Positions 24,901-34,175 are shown, numbered from the stretch's first letter. The stretch: 64,000 nt of DNA from Pedobacter roseus (GCF_014395225.1 NZ_CP060723.1:434001-498000), one strand, 5' to 3'. Made by a program: numbers and translations. Notes: a model not told the origin generated them from the sequence alone.

Positions 24901-25153
24901 CATAAATCAGGTCGTTGCCCAAGCTGCCGGCCTTTTCGCTATCGCGACGATAGGTTTTAAAAGAATAACCGTCAAACCGGTTCAGCCCGTCTTTTGTTCC
25001 GAACCACATAAAGCCGTTCCCGTCCTGTACACTGCAAAAAGCCGTATTGTTGGAAAGTCCGTTCTCAACCTGGTAATGCCTGAAATAGTAAGGCTGCGCC
25101 CAAAGCAGGTTGGCCGAAAGTAACAAACATAAAAGGATGATGAGTTTTTTCAA
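21980..25153 (-). CDS. Sensor and histidine kinase half of a hybrid regulator
   Basis: A 1057-residue protein: signal peptide (about 1-19), then around fourteen two-component-regulator propeller repeats (FMWFGTKDGLNRFDGYSF, ILWVGTNDGVYAYN and similar) forming two periplasmic beta-propellers, a Y_Y_Y domain (about 690-765), one transmembrane helix (about 775-795), the HisKA H-box VAHEIRTPL with His832 and a HATPase domain (NLVDNAIKYG, TGTGIGLSIS). It senses an oligosaccharide in the periplasm and signals to the AraC part encoded by the next frame. Gene order places it as regulator of the 25-40 kb PUL. Confidence 0.9.
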   Translation of the reverse strand: MKKLIILLCLLLSANLLWAQPYYFRHYQVENGLSNNTAFCSVQDGNGFMWFGTKDGLNRFDGYSFKTYRRDSEKAGSLGNDLIYALHHDQNQILWVGTNDGVYAYNPSKESFSLIKETKGMRIIDLASDQNGNLWILSSFKIYLYHKSSKKIKLFSTNAPFDASLVTVLKNGSIWISTGRGTLEKYNQKKNNFESFNVNGKNKKPEYGWVSRIAETESGQLLIGTTNQGVKLFNPTTLESKNIIKLNDDQTPIFVRDIKKTGPHEFWIATESGIYIYNDETEKITHIQKQYNNDYSLSDNAIYTICQDREGGVWTGTYFGGLNYYSSHTSLFTKYFPQKGSNSVSGSDVREITKDQAGNFWIGTEDAGLNKLDPKTGIFKHFLPDGKPGSIAYSNIHGLLVDGDKLWVGTFEHGLDVISLKTEKVIKHYQAGIGNALRTNFIVTFCKTRSGEILVGTINGIYRYNRKRDDFEPIAGLPFLFYDSVIEDSEGNIWAGTFNDGVFQFNLTKPGIVNYRNKANDQKSLSHNTINSVFEDSKHHIWITTDGGGLSRFDKKTQGFKRYGVKNGFPSNYLFRIEEDASHKFWISSTRGLIHFDPSTGTSKTYTKANGLLTDQFNYSSAYHDKDGRMYFGSVKGLISFDPADLKPTIYQTPVFLTGFQINSTGTDLNGTDSISNKSIVYADTIELNHNQSSFSIDFAALSYRSPEMTEYAYKMTGLYKDWEYLKTNRKVYFTKLAPGTYIFEVKAMVEGSSTWSNKNVKLLIKILPPFYLSPLAYFIYVVVAGAIIFFLVRRYHQKIALKNSRRMEVFEHEKQKEVYQAKIEFFTNVAHEIRTPLTLIIGPMEKLIKQADAVPAIEKNLRIMGRNTDRLLKLTNQLLDFRKTETSDFSLNFVKADISEIIKDVFLQFQPAAEHRNIIYTINLPEKAFQAYIDVEAFYKIISNLVDNAIKYGKTTAEISLSKSAEQDKFKICVKSDGNKIPAEIKDKIFEPFFRAKETQIATGTGIGLSISKSLAQLHSGELCLDVNDHHFNIFVLELPIHQLIEFNLNGKWKKL

Positions 25154-25307
25154 TATATATTGGTCAGCAGCTTCAAATATATTAAAGAAATGGCTGCCTT
25201 TCTGCCTAAATAAAATTTGAGCAGATAAGTAGAAAGATTGAGACAGATCGGTTTTGTGCTGAAGTTCAAATGCTGTTATTTGGTGCCGCTAACCAAAGAA
25301 CCCAACC

Positions 25308-26324
25308 GTGAAGAAATTTAAAACCCCTTGTTTATTTATATTGTTGTTTTTGTCGTTGGCTGCTACGGCACAACAAATACGCATTGCACCCTCTCCCTTG
25401 TACCGGGATCCGATTTATGACGGAGCTGCAGACCCGGTGCTGGTATATAACCATGCTGAAAAAAGCTGGTGGATGCTTTATACCCAGCGAAGGGCAAATG
25501 CACAAACCAATGATGTGGCTTATTGTTATGGAACCAATATTGGTGTGGCCACCTCTACCGATAAAGGACAGACATTTGTGTATAAAGGTGCATTGAATCT
25601 GAATTTTGAACCTGGCGTGAATACTTTTTGGGCACCTGATGTGATTTACGAAAATGGCATCTACCACATGTACCTTGCCTATATTCAGGGCGTGCGCAAC
25701 CACTGGGGCGGTACCGCTAAAATTGCACATTATACCAGTAAAGATCTTTGGAAATGGAAATACAAAGGTTTTATCTCCCTCAACTCAGAACATGTAATTG
25801 ATCCTACCTTACTAAAAATGCCTGATGGCGAATGGCATATATGGTATAAAGACAGTTCCAAGGGGAGTATTACCATGACTGCTGAAAGTAAAGACCTGCA
25901 ACATTGGACGGCCCAGACTGAACCTGCCATAGGTGGGGCACCGCACGAAGGTGCGAAAGTTTTTTTCTTTAATAACTGGTACTGGATGATTACCGATGAG
26001 TGGCACGGGCAACGTGTATACCGATCGAAAGATGGCAAAAGCTGGGAAAAACAGGGCATGTTATTGGATGTGCCGGGGCATCGGCCAGAAGATACGCCAA
26101 CGGGTGCCCATGCAGATGTGCAGGTAATAGGTAGTAAAGCTTATATTTTCTACTTTACCCATCCCGGCCGTAAAACGCATTTTGAAGGAACGTTAGACCA
26201 GGACTTTACTTTTTCGTACGCCAATAAACGTACATCGATACATGTTGCGGAGCTGGAATTTAAAGACGGAACGCTGGTTTGCGACCGCGATAAACCTTTT
26301 GATTTTTATCTGGGGCAGCCTTAA
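25308..26324 (+). CDS. Secreted GH43-like five-bladed propeller enzyme
   Basis: A 338-residue secreted glycosidase (signal peptide about 1-21). It has the five-bladed propeller pattern of clan GH-F and related families, with likely catalytic residues Asp42 (DGAADPVLVY), Asp165 (SEHVIDPTLLKM) and Glu214 (APHEGAKVF). WWMLYTQRRA, FWAPDVIYENGIYHMYLA and WYWMITDEWHG are family-like strands. It is divergently transcribed from the regulator and stands apart from the rest of the PUL by 860 bp. Family membership beyond GH43-like is uncertain. Confidence 0.75.
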   Translation: MKKFKTPCLFILLFLSLAATAQQIRIAPSPLYRDPIYDGAADPVLVYNHAEKSWWMLYTQRRANAQTNDVAYCYGTNIGVATSTDKGQTFVYKGALNLNFEPGVNTFWAPDVIYENGIYHMYLAYIQGVRNHWGGTAKIAHYTSKDLWKWKYKGFISLNSEHVIDPTLLKMPDGEWHIWYKDSSKGSITMTAESKDLQHWTAQTEPAIGGAPHEGAKVFFFNNWYWMITDEWHGQRVYRSKDGKSWEKQGMLLDVPGHRPEDTPTGAHADVQVIGSKAYIFYFTHPGRKTHFEGTLDQDFTFSYANKRTSIHVAELEFKDGTLVCDRDKPFDFYLGQP

Positions 26325-26336
26325 TTTACTTTTATT

Positions 26337-26546
26337 GGTTGCCGCATACTGCAGGAAGGTTTCAAAGTTACTTTGATGGGTTGCTGCATGCTGCAGGAGG
26401 GTTTCAAAGTTACTTTGATGGGTTGCTGCACACTGCAGGAGGGTTTCAAAGAAGCTTTGATTGGTTGCTGCATACTGCAGGAGGGTTTCAAAGTAACTTT
26501 GATTTGGCTCTACCTATGGTGGGAAGCTTTCAAAGTAAAATCTGAT
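26337..26546. repeat. Five tandem 42-bp repeats with nested palindromes
   Basis: Four near-identical 42-bp units (26337, 26379, 26421, 26463) and one degenerate unit (26505). Each unit carries two small palindromes, CTGCATACTGCAG and CAAAGTTACTTTG. Length 42 keeps one frame open on the plus strand, giving FDGLLHTAGGFQS-type repeats, but no start or homology supports a protein. It follows the glycosidase stop by 12 bases. Confidence 0.9.
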
Positions 26547-27187
26547 CTTTTATATAATTTTAGATTTATTACTGTATAAAAGTTTATCTGTAAAATATTG
26601 ACCACCTCAGTCTCCTTAATACAACTAAGAAGCATTTTCTGTTGAGCCATTGTGAGTGGCCAGTTGAATTAAACCTCCGGGTGTGATTAGTTTGTGCCCA
26701 AAACCAACTGACTCTTGTTAAATAAACCCGATAGTAGCGTAAAACCCGCAGGTGAGGTACGAGCCAAGGCTTTGAAGCGGATAGCGGGACTTCCCTAACC
26801 GAAACGTGCCAGCCCCATCATTTCCAATATGATAATAACCAGCCAGGGAATGCAATTAATTATACCGCTTGATTAACTGCCCTTTTCAGTTAAGGATTTA
26901 ACCACAGATGTACACAGATAAACACGGATTTTTATATCTGTGTGCATCCTTTTTATCTGTGGTTAACTAATTGCAAAACTTTACCCTAAATAAAATATCT
27001 GTGTGTATCCTTCTTATCTGTGGTTAGTTGTATTTCTGTAATCTCCTCCAACAAAAATCGAGACAAAATGGAGAAAGATTGATACAAATGCGTATCCCGC
27101 TCTAATGCTAAAAACCGAATCTTTGAAAAGAATTAAATCGAACTAAAACCATTTACTTCTAGTAACTAACCAAATCACTAACCAAAT
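26547..27187. other. Intergenic with repeat-like blocks
   Basis: No gene. Contains a GC-richer block at 26730-26830 (CCCGCAGGTGAGG...GCGGGACTTCCC) that looks like a dispersed intergenic element, then an ACCACAGAT inverted repeat at 26899-27027. The promoter of the SusC operon should lie after 27030 but no clear -33/-7 pair is seen. Confidence 0.5.
26899..27027. repeat. ACCACAGAT inverted repeat, one and a half copies
   Basis: AACCACAGAT (26900) pairs with ATCTGTGGTT (26955), with an inner ACACAGATA/TATCTGTGT pair (26912, 26935). The right half recurs at 26992-27027. A dispersed palindromic element or an mRNA structure ahead of the SusC operon. Confidence 0.7.
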
Positions 27188-30100
27188 ATGAAAAGAAGTT
27201 TATTCTCCTATGGCGGCTTTGTACGCATGGATTGGTACTTGCTTCAAAAAATGTTTTTGAAACGCAAAATCCTTTCTGTTATTCTTACTTCAATTACCTT
27301 ACTCTTACTTTCATTTCAGCTCAGTGCACAGGAACAAAGCACCGTTACAGGTACCGTTACTGATGAGAAGGGCGAAACCGTTGTGGGTGCCAGCATTAAA
27401 ATTAAGGGTACTACTACTGGTGCAACAACTGATGGTGACGGAAAATTTAAAATCCAGGTAGCCGATAAAAATGCGACCCTGATTTTTATTTATGTAGGTT
27501 ATGTCAACCAGGAAGTTGCACTGGCCGGTCGTACGCAGGTTAATGTTAAACTTAAACCTTCCAATAACGATCTTTCGGAAGTGGTGGTAGTGGGGTACAA
27601 CACACAGAAAAAAGAAGCCATCACTGGCGCTATTTCGTCCATTAGCAGTAAAGATCTTGAAAAAGTACATGGCGGTTCTACTGTAAGTACGGGCCTTGCA
27701 GGTAAACTACCCGGCGTTTCATTCAGGATGCCTGATGGTAGGCCGGGATCGAGTGCCAACATCCAGATCCGTAACATGGGTAATCCATTATACGTAATTG
27801 ATGGGATACAGCAGGATGCAGGGCAGTTTAATAATATCTCGCCCAACGATATCGAAACCATTAGTGTGCTAAAAGATGCTTCGGCCGCTATTTATGGTAG
27901 CAGGGCTGCTAACGGGGTAATTTTAGTGACCACTAAAAGAGGTAAAAACAGTACCCGTAATACCTTTAGTGTTGATGCTTATACCGGATGGCAGAACTGG
28001 GTACGTTTCCCTGAAACGACCGATGCTTACCAATGGATGTTGGGAAAAGCTACAGCGGAATTAAACCAGAACGGCAAAACAGATATTACCCCGGCCGAAC
28101 TTGAAAAATGGAAAGCCGGAACAGAATATGGCTATCAGAGCCAGAACTGGAGAGATATCATCATTGCACCCAATGCGCCGCAATCTTCAATTAATTTAAG
28201 TGCTTCAGGTGGCAGCGACAAAGTAAATTATTACTTTTCGGGCACGCACCTGGATCAGAAAGGGGTGTATGGAACGGCACGTGAATTCGATTTTAACCGG
28301 ACCAATATCCAGAGTAATATAGAAGCTAAAATAACCGACCGTTTTAAAGTGGGGATGTTGATTAACGGCCGTATCGAAAGCCGCGATCAGCCGGGCGTAC
28401 CTGGTGGTGACGATTATTTTGCTGCCCGTTTTGCGCTATTGAGAAACAGGCCAACCGAACAGGCTTATGCCAATGGTAATCCGAATTACCCGAATGATAT
28501 CGGGCACAATACCGAACAGTTTGCTGTACAGAGCAAGGCCTTAACCGGTTACTGGAAATCTGACTGGAGGGTTTTACAAACCAATTTATCTGCAAGTTAT
28601 GATACGCCTATAAAAGGTTTGGAGATAAAAGGTTTATACTCTTATTACATCGCCGATAACGTAATTAACGGCCACGAGTATACCTACAATGTATATACTT
28701 ATCATCCGGAAACTGGTGTTTACGAAGAAAAAGTTGGAAGTTCTAACCCATACAGGGAGCGCAGAAACGAAAAAATATACACCAATACTTATCAGTTACA
28801 GGCCAACTACAACCGTACTTTTGGTAAACACACTGTTGGTGGCGTTTTGGTAGCGGAGCGTTTAGACCGTTTTAGAACCTATACTTTCCAGCATGCCGTA
28901 CCACAGACCAATATTCTGCCTGTTTTGCAGTTCGCAGATATGGATGGACAGGATTTTGCTGATATCCAGGAAGAAGAAGCCCGTATTGGTTACGTCGCCA
29001 GGGTAAACTATAATTATGACAATAAATATTACCTGGAACTTTCTGGCCGTAGAGATGCCTCGTGGAAGTTTGCACCCGACAGGAGAGTAGGCTATTTTCC
29101 TTCAGCATCCATTGGTTGGAGAATAACACAGGAGGAGTTCGTAAAATCATTTTTAGGTGAGAGCAAGATATTAAATGATTTAAAACTCCGTGCTTCCTAC
29201 GGACAGCTTGGAGATGATGATGTGGGCATCGATCCCTATGCTTATATTCCTGGCTATAGATACAATCAGGGAAGTGTGATTTTGGATGGAAAGAATATTA
29301 CTACGTCCAGGGATAAGGGGCCGATTATTAATAACCTCACCTGGTTTAAGAGCAAGATTACTGATATCGGTTTGGACTTTGTGATGTTCAACAGCAAGCT
29401 TTCAGGAACAGCTGATTATTTTTATAGAAAACGTACCGGATTGCCGGCAATTAAAAACGATGTGGTGGTTCCGATTGAACTGGGCTATGGCTTAAGTCCT
29501 GAAAATCTGGAAAGCGATGCGCAGTTCGGGGCCGAATTTGCATTAAATTACCGGGATAAAATCGGAGAATTTAATTACAATGTTGGAGGAAATATCTCCA
29601 TCAGTAGAAGGAAGTTTTTAGATCAGTATAAACCGCGTTACGGTAACTCATGGGACAATTATAGAAACAGCAAAAACCAGCGTTATACCGATATTTTTTG
29701 GGGATACGAGGTAACCGGCCAGTTTCAGAACGTAGATGAGATCAATAATTATAAAGTAAACATTGATGGACAGGGAAACCGATCATTATTGCCTGGCGAT
29801 TTAATTTATAAGGATCAGAACGGTGACGGTGTGATCAATGACCTGGATCAAAGACCAATCGGATATACCACAACAGGTCAGCCTAACATTGGCTTTGGTT
29901 TTACCATTGGTGGCTCTTACAAAAACTTTGATTTTACAGCCGATTTTTCAGGCGGTGCGATGTACTCCTGGAACCAAAACTGGGAGCAGCGCTGGGCATT
30001 CCAGAATACGGGGGCTTTATTGCAGAGTTTTGCAGATGACAGCTGGCACCGTACCAATCCATACGACCTGAATAGCGCATGGATCCCTGGAAAATACCCT

Positions 30101-30391
30101 GCACTGCGCTTCAATGATGGCGGACACAGCAATTATAACAAAAACTCCACTTTCTGGCTACACAATGTTAGGTACCTGCGTGCCCGTACGCTTGAAATTG
30201 GTTATACCATACCCAAAAGATGGGCTGAAAAAATCAAGATACAGAATGCCAGGGTATATGTAAACGGATATAACCTGTTTTCTATCGATAACCTGAAAGA
30301 TTATGGTGTAGACCCTGAAATTGCAGATGATAACGGATTACAGTATCCACAGAATAAGTTTTTTAATATCGGTATTAAATTAACGCTGTAA
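27188..30391 (+). CDS. SusC-like TonB-dependent receptor, PUL 1
   Basis: A 1067-residue outer-membrane transporter. The N-terminal signal probably begins at the internal Met22 (MFLKRKILSVIL), ATG 27251; the annotated start adds 21 residues. A carboxypeptidase-regulatory-like domain follows (TVTGTVTDEKGETVVGASIK, about 52-125), then the plug with SusC box NPLYVIDGIQ and IYGSRAANGVILVTTKRG, and a 22-strand barrel ending FFNIGIKLTL. It imports oligosaccharides using TonB energy together with the SusD lipoprotein encoded one base downstream. Expression is presumably under the hybrid regulator at 21-25 kb. Confidence 0.95.
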   Translation: MKRSLFSYGGFVRMDWYLLQKMFLKRKILSVILTSITLLLLSFQLSAQEQSTVTGTVTDEKGETVVGASIKIKGTTTGATTDGDGKFKIQVADKNATLIFIYVGYVNQEVALAGRTQVNVKLKPSNNDLSEVVVVGYNTQKKEAITGAISSISSKDLEKVHGGSTVSTGLAGKLPGVSFRMPDGRPGSSANIQIRNMGNPLYVIDGIQQDAGQFNNISPNDIETISVLKDASAAIYGSRAANGVILVTTKRGKNSTRNTFSVDAYTGWQNWVRFPETTDAYQWMLGKATAELNQNGKTDITPAELEKWKAGTEYGYQSQNWRDIIIAPNAPQSSINLSASGGSDKVNYYFSGTHLDQKGVYGTAREFDFNRTNIQSNIEAKITDRFKVGMLINGRIESRDQPGVPGGDDYFAARFALLRNRPTEQAYANGNPNYPNDIGHNTEQFAVQSKALTGYWKSDWRVLQTNLSASYDTPIKGLEIKGLYSYYIADNVINGHEYTYNVYTYHPETGVYEEKVGSSNPYRERRNEKIYTNTYQLQANYNRTFGKHTVGGVLVAERLDRFRTYTFQHAVPQTNILPVLQFADMDGQDFADIQEEEARIGYVARVNYNYDNKYYLELSGRRDASWKFAPDRRVGYFPSASIGWRITQEEFVKSFLGESKILNDLKLRASYGQLGDDDVGIDPYAYIPGYRYNQGSVILDGKNITTSRDKGPIINNLTWFKSKITDIGLDFVMFNSKLSGTADYFYRKRTGLPAIKNDVVVPIELGYGLSPENLESDAQFGAEFALNYRDKIGEFNYNVGGNISISRRKFLDQYKPRYGNSWDNYRNSKNQRYTDIFWGYEVTGQFQNVDEINNYKVNIDGQGNRSLLPGDLIYKDQNGDGVINDLDQRPIGYTTTGQPNIGFGFTIGGSYKNFDFTADFSGGAMYSWNQNWEQRWAFQNTGALLQSFADDSWHRTNPYDLNSAWIPGKYPALRFNDGGHSNYNKNSTFWLHNVRYLRARTLEIGYTIPKRWAEKIKIQNARVYVNGYNLFSIDNLKDYGVDPEIADDNGLQYPQNKFFNIGIKLTL

Positions 30392-30392
30392 C

Positions 30393-32315
30393 ATGAAAAA
30401 GACTAATCAGATGAAAAAAATTATATATGCATTTGCTGCCATCGCCTTTTTGAGTTTTGCGCAGTCGTGTAAAAAAGATTCAGAATTTTTAGATAAACAA
30501 CCTACCAGCACCCTGCCCATTGATGCGGTATGGAAAGATCCAAACCTGGTGCTTACCGTTGTTGGCGATCTTTACGACCGTTACCCGGATTACCAGACCA
30601 TCGAGGCATGGTGGGCTTTTACCGATTTTGACGAAGGTTTTGCCTCCGCCAGCGGCGATTATTTCCGTCACCAGAATTTAGAATATGGTTATGATGCCTG
30701 GAGATACTGGGACATGGGTGTTTACGGTTATATCCGCGACCTGAATATGTTTATTAAACGCGGGCAGGAATCTACCGCTTTAAAAGCAGAAGACCGCGAT
30801 CGTTTCCTTGCCGAAGCACGCTTTATCAGGGCGGGGGTATATTTCGAAATGGTAAAAAGAATGGGCGGTGTGCCATTGATCACCACCGTTTTAGATTACG
30901 ATTATAGCGGCGATCCAAGTTACCTTCAGTTTCCAAGGGCAAAAGAAACCGACATTTATGATTTCGTAATTTCTGAACTTGAAGCCGTAAAAACTATATT
31001 ACCCGATAATCCGACTGTACAGAGCAGGGCTACAAAAGCTGCTGCACTTGCCATGGAATCAAGAGCAGCATTGTATGCAGGTTCAATTGCCAAATACAGC
31101 AACTCGCAGTTAACCTTGCCAGGTGGAGAAGTGGGTATATCATCTGGGCTTGCCAATGCTTATTTCACCAAATCATTAGCTGCTGCAAAAGAGATTATCG
31201 ATGGTGGCAAATATTCGCTATACAAAAAGAACCCTAATCTATCTGATAATTTTGCCGCACTTTTTACCGATAAAGGCAGTAATCCGGAAGTGATTTTTGC
31301 AAAGGATTTTAAATTGAAAACCAATAAGGTTCACGGTTTTACCATTGATAACCAGCCAAGGTCTTCTGCGGAAGAAGCGCAGGGAGGGCGTTTAAACCCA
31401 TCCTTGAACCTGGTTCAGTCTTTCGAAAAACTGGATAATACTTATGCATCTATGGCCTCGGTTGATGGAAGTGGTAACCCGGTTTATTACAGTGGGATCA
31501 CCGATATCTTTGCGGGTCGTGATGCACGTTTGGCAGGAACGGTAATTCTACCGGGAACGCAGTTTAAAGGCAAAACCGTTGATATCTGGGCTGGCTATCA
31601 ATTGGCCGATGGTTCTATCGTAACAGGCGATAATTTCGGACAGACCAAAACTAATGTGCTTCCGGGCAATGCAGGTTCGGTACAGGTGGTTGGTGCCGAC
31701 GGCCCTGTAGATGGACTCGAATTCAGTGCACAGTCAGGTTTTTATGTTCGCAAATATTTAGATCCGGCAACAGGTTCAGGCCAGATTGGTACCCGGAGTG
31801 AGGTTTGGTGGATCCGCTACCGTTATGCTGAGGTTTTGTTAAATGCGGCTGAAGCAGCTTTTGAACTGGGCGATCCGGCTACGGCAGCTAACTACATTAA
31901 ACAAGTAAGAGACCGCGCAGGATTAACTGTTGCTTTAACCCCGGCGCAGATCACTTTCGATCGTATTGTACACGAGCGTAAAGTAGAATTAGCTTTCGAG
32001 GGACATGAACTTTGGGACATGAAACGCTGGAGACTGGCTGATAAGGTTTGGAACGGTAATAACATGTCGGCAGCCGATTTCATTAATGCAAGCAACATTG
32101 GCAGCGCAACGCGCACCAGTACGCAGGTATTTGGTTTGTGGCCATACAAATATTATAACCCTGGCAACGCAAACCATTTGAAATATATTTTTAAAGTGAT
32201 CAAACCAGGTCGTGTAACCGCTGCACACCGTTTCCGTATTGGAAATTACTATTCTTCAATCGGGCAGGATGTACTTAACGGAAACCCTAAAATTGTAAGA
32301 AACCCTAACCAATAA
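30393..32315 (+). CDS. SusD/RagB-like glycan-binding lipoprotein, PUL 1
   Basis: A 640-residue lipoprotein (Cys26 in FAQSCKKD). It has the SusD fold: N-terminal LDKQPTSTLP, TPR-like helices including DRFLAEARFIRAGVYFEMVK, and the C-terminal RYRYAEVLLNAAEAAFELGD with HERKVELAFEGHELWDMKRW. It caps the SusC barrel outside the cell and binds glycan. One base separates it from susC; a second ATG at codon 7 gives a more usual signal peptide. Confidence 0.95.
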   Translation: MKKTNQMKKIIYAFAAIAFLSFAQSCKKDSEFLDKQPTSTLPIDAVWKDPNLVLTVVGDLYDRYPDYQTIEAWWAFTDFDEGFASASGDYFRHQNLEYGYDAWRYWDMGVYGYIRDLNMFIKRGQESTALKAEDRDRFLAEARFIRAGVYFEMVKRMGGVPLITTVLDYDYSGDPSYLQFPRAKETDIYDFVISELEAVKTILPDNPTVQSRATKAAALAMESRAALYAGSIAKYSNSQLTLPGGEVGISSGLANAYFTKSLAAAKEIIDGGKYSLYKKNPNLSDNFAALFTDKGSNPEVIFAKDFKLKTNKVHGFTIDNQPRSSAEEAQGGRLNPSLNLVQSFEKLDNTYASMASVDGSGNPVYYSGITDIFAGRDARLAGTVILPGTQFKGKTVDIWAGYQLADGSIVTGDNFGQTKTNVLPGNAGSVQVVGADGPVDGLEFSAQSGFYVRKYLDPATGSGQIGTRSEVWWIRYRYAEVLLNAAEAAFELGDPATAANYIKQVRDRAGLTVALTPAQITFDRIVHERKVELAFEGHELWDMKRWRLADKVWNGNNMSAADFINASNIGSATRTSTQVFGLWPYKYYNPGNANHLKYIFKVIKPGRVTAAHRFRIGNYYSSIGQDVLNGNPKIVRNPNQ

Positions 32316-32327
32316 GCAGATATAGAT

Positions 32328-33029
32328 ATGAAAATTAGATTTTATTTCATGATAGGGGCACTTATTGCCGTACTTTTTGCTTCATGTAAAAAAGATAACT
32401 ACGATGCACCCGAAGCCGATTTTACCGGACGGATCGTTTATAAAGGAGAACCCATCAGTGTGCAGTACGGTCAGGTTAATTTTGAACTCTGGCAGTCAGG
32501 TTTTGGTAACTATTCTGCGCTGAATGTTAATGTAAGCCAGGATGGAACCTATTCTGCCAAATTATTCAACGGAGATTATAAATTGGTTTTTTCGCCGAAC
32601 CAGGGGCCATTTTTATGGAAAAAGAACGCTGCCGGCAGACAGGATAGCATTGCAGTAAACATTAACGGCAGTAAAACCATGGATATTGAAGTAATGCCTT
32701 ACTACATGATCCGCGGAGCCACACTTACCGCTGCTGCAGGTAAAATAAATGCTTTTTGCAAACTTGAGAAAATCATCACCAATGCCGATGGCAAGGATAT
32801 AGAAAATGTATCGCTGTACATTAATAAAACACAGTTTGTGGATGGTAGCAATAATATCGCTACCCAGCAGATCAGTGGTGCAGCTATCGCCGATCTCAAT
32901 AACCTGAACATGAGTGTAACGATCCCGGGCATTACCCCTACTCAAAATTATGTTTTTGCCAGGATAGGCGTTAAAATTGCCGGTGTTGATGATTTGATTT
33001 TTACCCCGGTAACTAAAATAGGTTTTTAA
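32328..33029 (+). CDS. DUF3823 surface lipoprotein, PUL 1
   Basis: A 233-residue lipoprotein (Cys20 in FASCKKD) of the DUF3823 family, a two-domain beta-rich protein seen after SusD genes. Features are FTGRIVYKGEPISVQYGQVN and QSGFGNYSALNVNVSQDGTY in the N-terminal carboxypeptidase-like domain, then a second beta domain. Likely an extra surface glycan-binding protein. It follows susD by 12 bases and ends the core operon. Confidence 0.85.
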   Translation: MKIRFYFMIGALIAVLFASCKKDNYDAPEADFTGRIVYKGEPISVQYGQVNFELWQSGFGNYSALNVNVSQDGTYSAKLFNGDYKLVFSPNQGPFLWKKNAAGRQDSIAVNINGSKTMDIEVMPYYMIRGATLTAAAGKINAFCKLEKIITNADGKDIENVSLYINKTQFVDGSNNIATQQISGAAIADLNNLNMSVTIPGITPTQNYVFARIGVKIAGVDDLIFTPVTKIGF

Positions 33030-33055
33030 TTAATGACAGTATCCACAACGAGAAT

Positions 33056-33157
33056 CGTCATCTCGACTGAAGCGCAGCGAAATGGAGAGATCTATAATAG
33101 ATTTCTCGGCTGCGTTGCACTTCGCTCGAAATGACGATCTCTTATGGGAATGACGAT
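33056..33157. repeat. CGTCATT-family intergenic palindrome, copy B
   Basis: CGTCATCTCGACTGAAGCGC at 33056 pairs with the inverted GCTCGAAATGACG ending near 33136, with a GAGAGATCT...AGATTTCTC inner pair and a second AATGACGAT after it. Confidence 0.7.
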
Positions 33158-33209
33158 CAATCTAAATATTGTTAATAATCAATACCTTACCCTCAGTTAA
33201 TCATTATTA

Positions 33210-34175
33210 ATGAAATATATTTATGCCCTTTTTTTATGCTTTTCACTCTGTTCGGTTAGCAAAGAACTACTTGCAAAACCGCTGAACGACCCCTTTTATC
33301 TAGCCGATCCAATCATTTTTGCAGATAATGGCAGCTATTATTTGTATGGTACCAGTAGCGATCAGGGTTTTTTGGTTTATGTTTCAAAAGACCTTAAAAC
33401 CTGGAACAAAAAGTCTGAAAATAATGGATTTGCTTTAAAAAAGGGTGATGCTTTTGGGAGCAAGGGATTTTGGGCACCGCAGGTATTTAAAAGGGATAAT
33501 ACTTATTATATGGCCTACACCGCTGATGAGCAGATTGCCATTGCTCAGAGCAAAAGTCCTTTAGGTCCATTTAAACAGGAAACACCAAAAGCCATTTCCG
33601 GAGCTGGAAAACAGATCGATCCTTTTGTATTTACCGATACTGATGGCAAGAATTACCTTTATCATGTAAAACTCGATAGGGGTAACCGGATTTATGTGTC
33701 CGAACTGAAGGCCGATTTTTCGGATGTTGTTCCAAACACAGCAAAAGAATGTTTATCGGGGACCGAATTTTGGGAAAATACCGCAAAAACCGATTGGCCC
33801 GTCACCGAAGGACCAACGGTACTTAAAAAAGATCAGCTCTATTACCTTTTTTATTCCGCAAACGATTTTAGAAATCCCGATTATGCTGTAGGTTATGCCA
33901 CTTCAAGCTCACCAAGGGGGCCATGGAAGAAATATGCAGGAAATCCCATTATTAGCAGAAAGTTATTGAAATTCAATGGAACTGGTCACGGCGATTTTTT
34001 TACCGATCAAAAAGGAGCCTTGCAATATGTATTTCACACCCATCATAACAATCAAAAAGTATCGCCAAGGGCTACAGCTATTATAAAGGCTGCTTTTGTA
34101 AAAGATAAAAACGGTACTGACCAGATGGAGATTGATCCTAAAAGCTTTCGCTTTTTAATGCAGGGCATAAATTGA
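33210..34175 (+). CDS. Secreted GH43 enzyme (first of three)
   Basis: A 321-residue secreted GH43 with a signal peptide (about 1-22). Catalytic triad assigned by position: base Asp33 (YLADPIIFAD), pKa-modulating Asp137 (KQIDPFVFTD) and acid Glu200 (WPVTEGPTVLKK). FWAPQVFKRDNTYYMAYTAD is a typical blade. GH43 enzymes release arabinose, xylose or galactose from side chains; this one lacks accessory domains. It opens the enzyme block after the SusCD genes. Confidence 0.88.
   Translation: MKYIYALFLCFSLCSVSKELLAKPLNDPFYLADPIIFADNGSYYLYGTSSDQGFLVYVSKDLKTWNKKSENNGFALKKGDAFGSKGFWAPQVFKRDNTYYMAYTADEQIAIAQSKSPLGPFKQETPKAISGAGKQIDPFVFTDTDGKNYLYHVKLDRGNRIYVSELKADFSDVVPNTAKECLSGTEFWENTAKTDWPVTEGPTVLKKDQLYYLFYSANDFRNPDYAVGYATSSSPRGPWKKYAGNPIISRKLLKFNGTGHGDFFTDQKGALQYVFHTHHNNQKVSPRATAIIKAAFVKDKNGTDQMEIDPKSFRFLMQGIN

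Noticed and set aside
26337..26546. The 42-bp repeats as a CRISPR array
   Set aside because: Units are directly adjacent without unique spacers, and no cas gene is nearby.
26339..26579. Two overlapping repeat-encoded ORFs
   Set aside because: Both frames stay open only because the unit is a multiple of three; no signal for translation and two frames are equally good.
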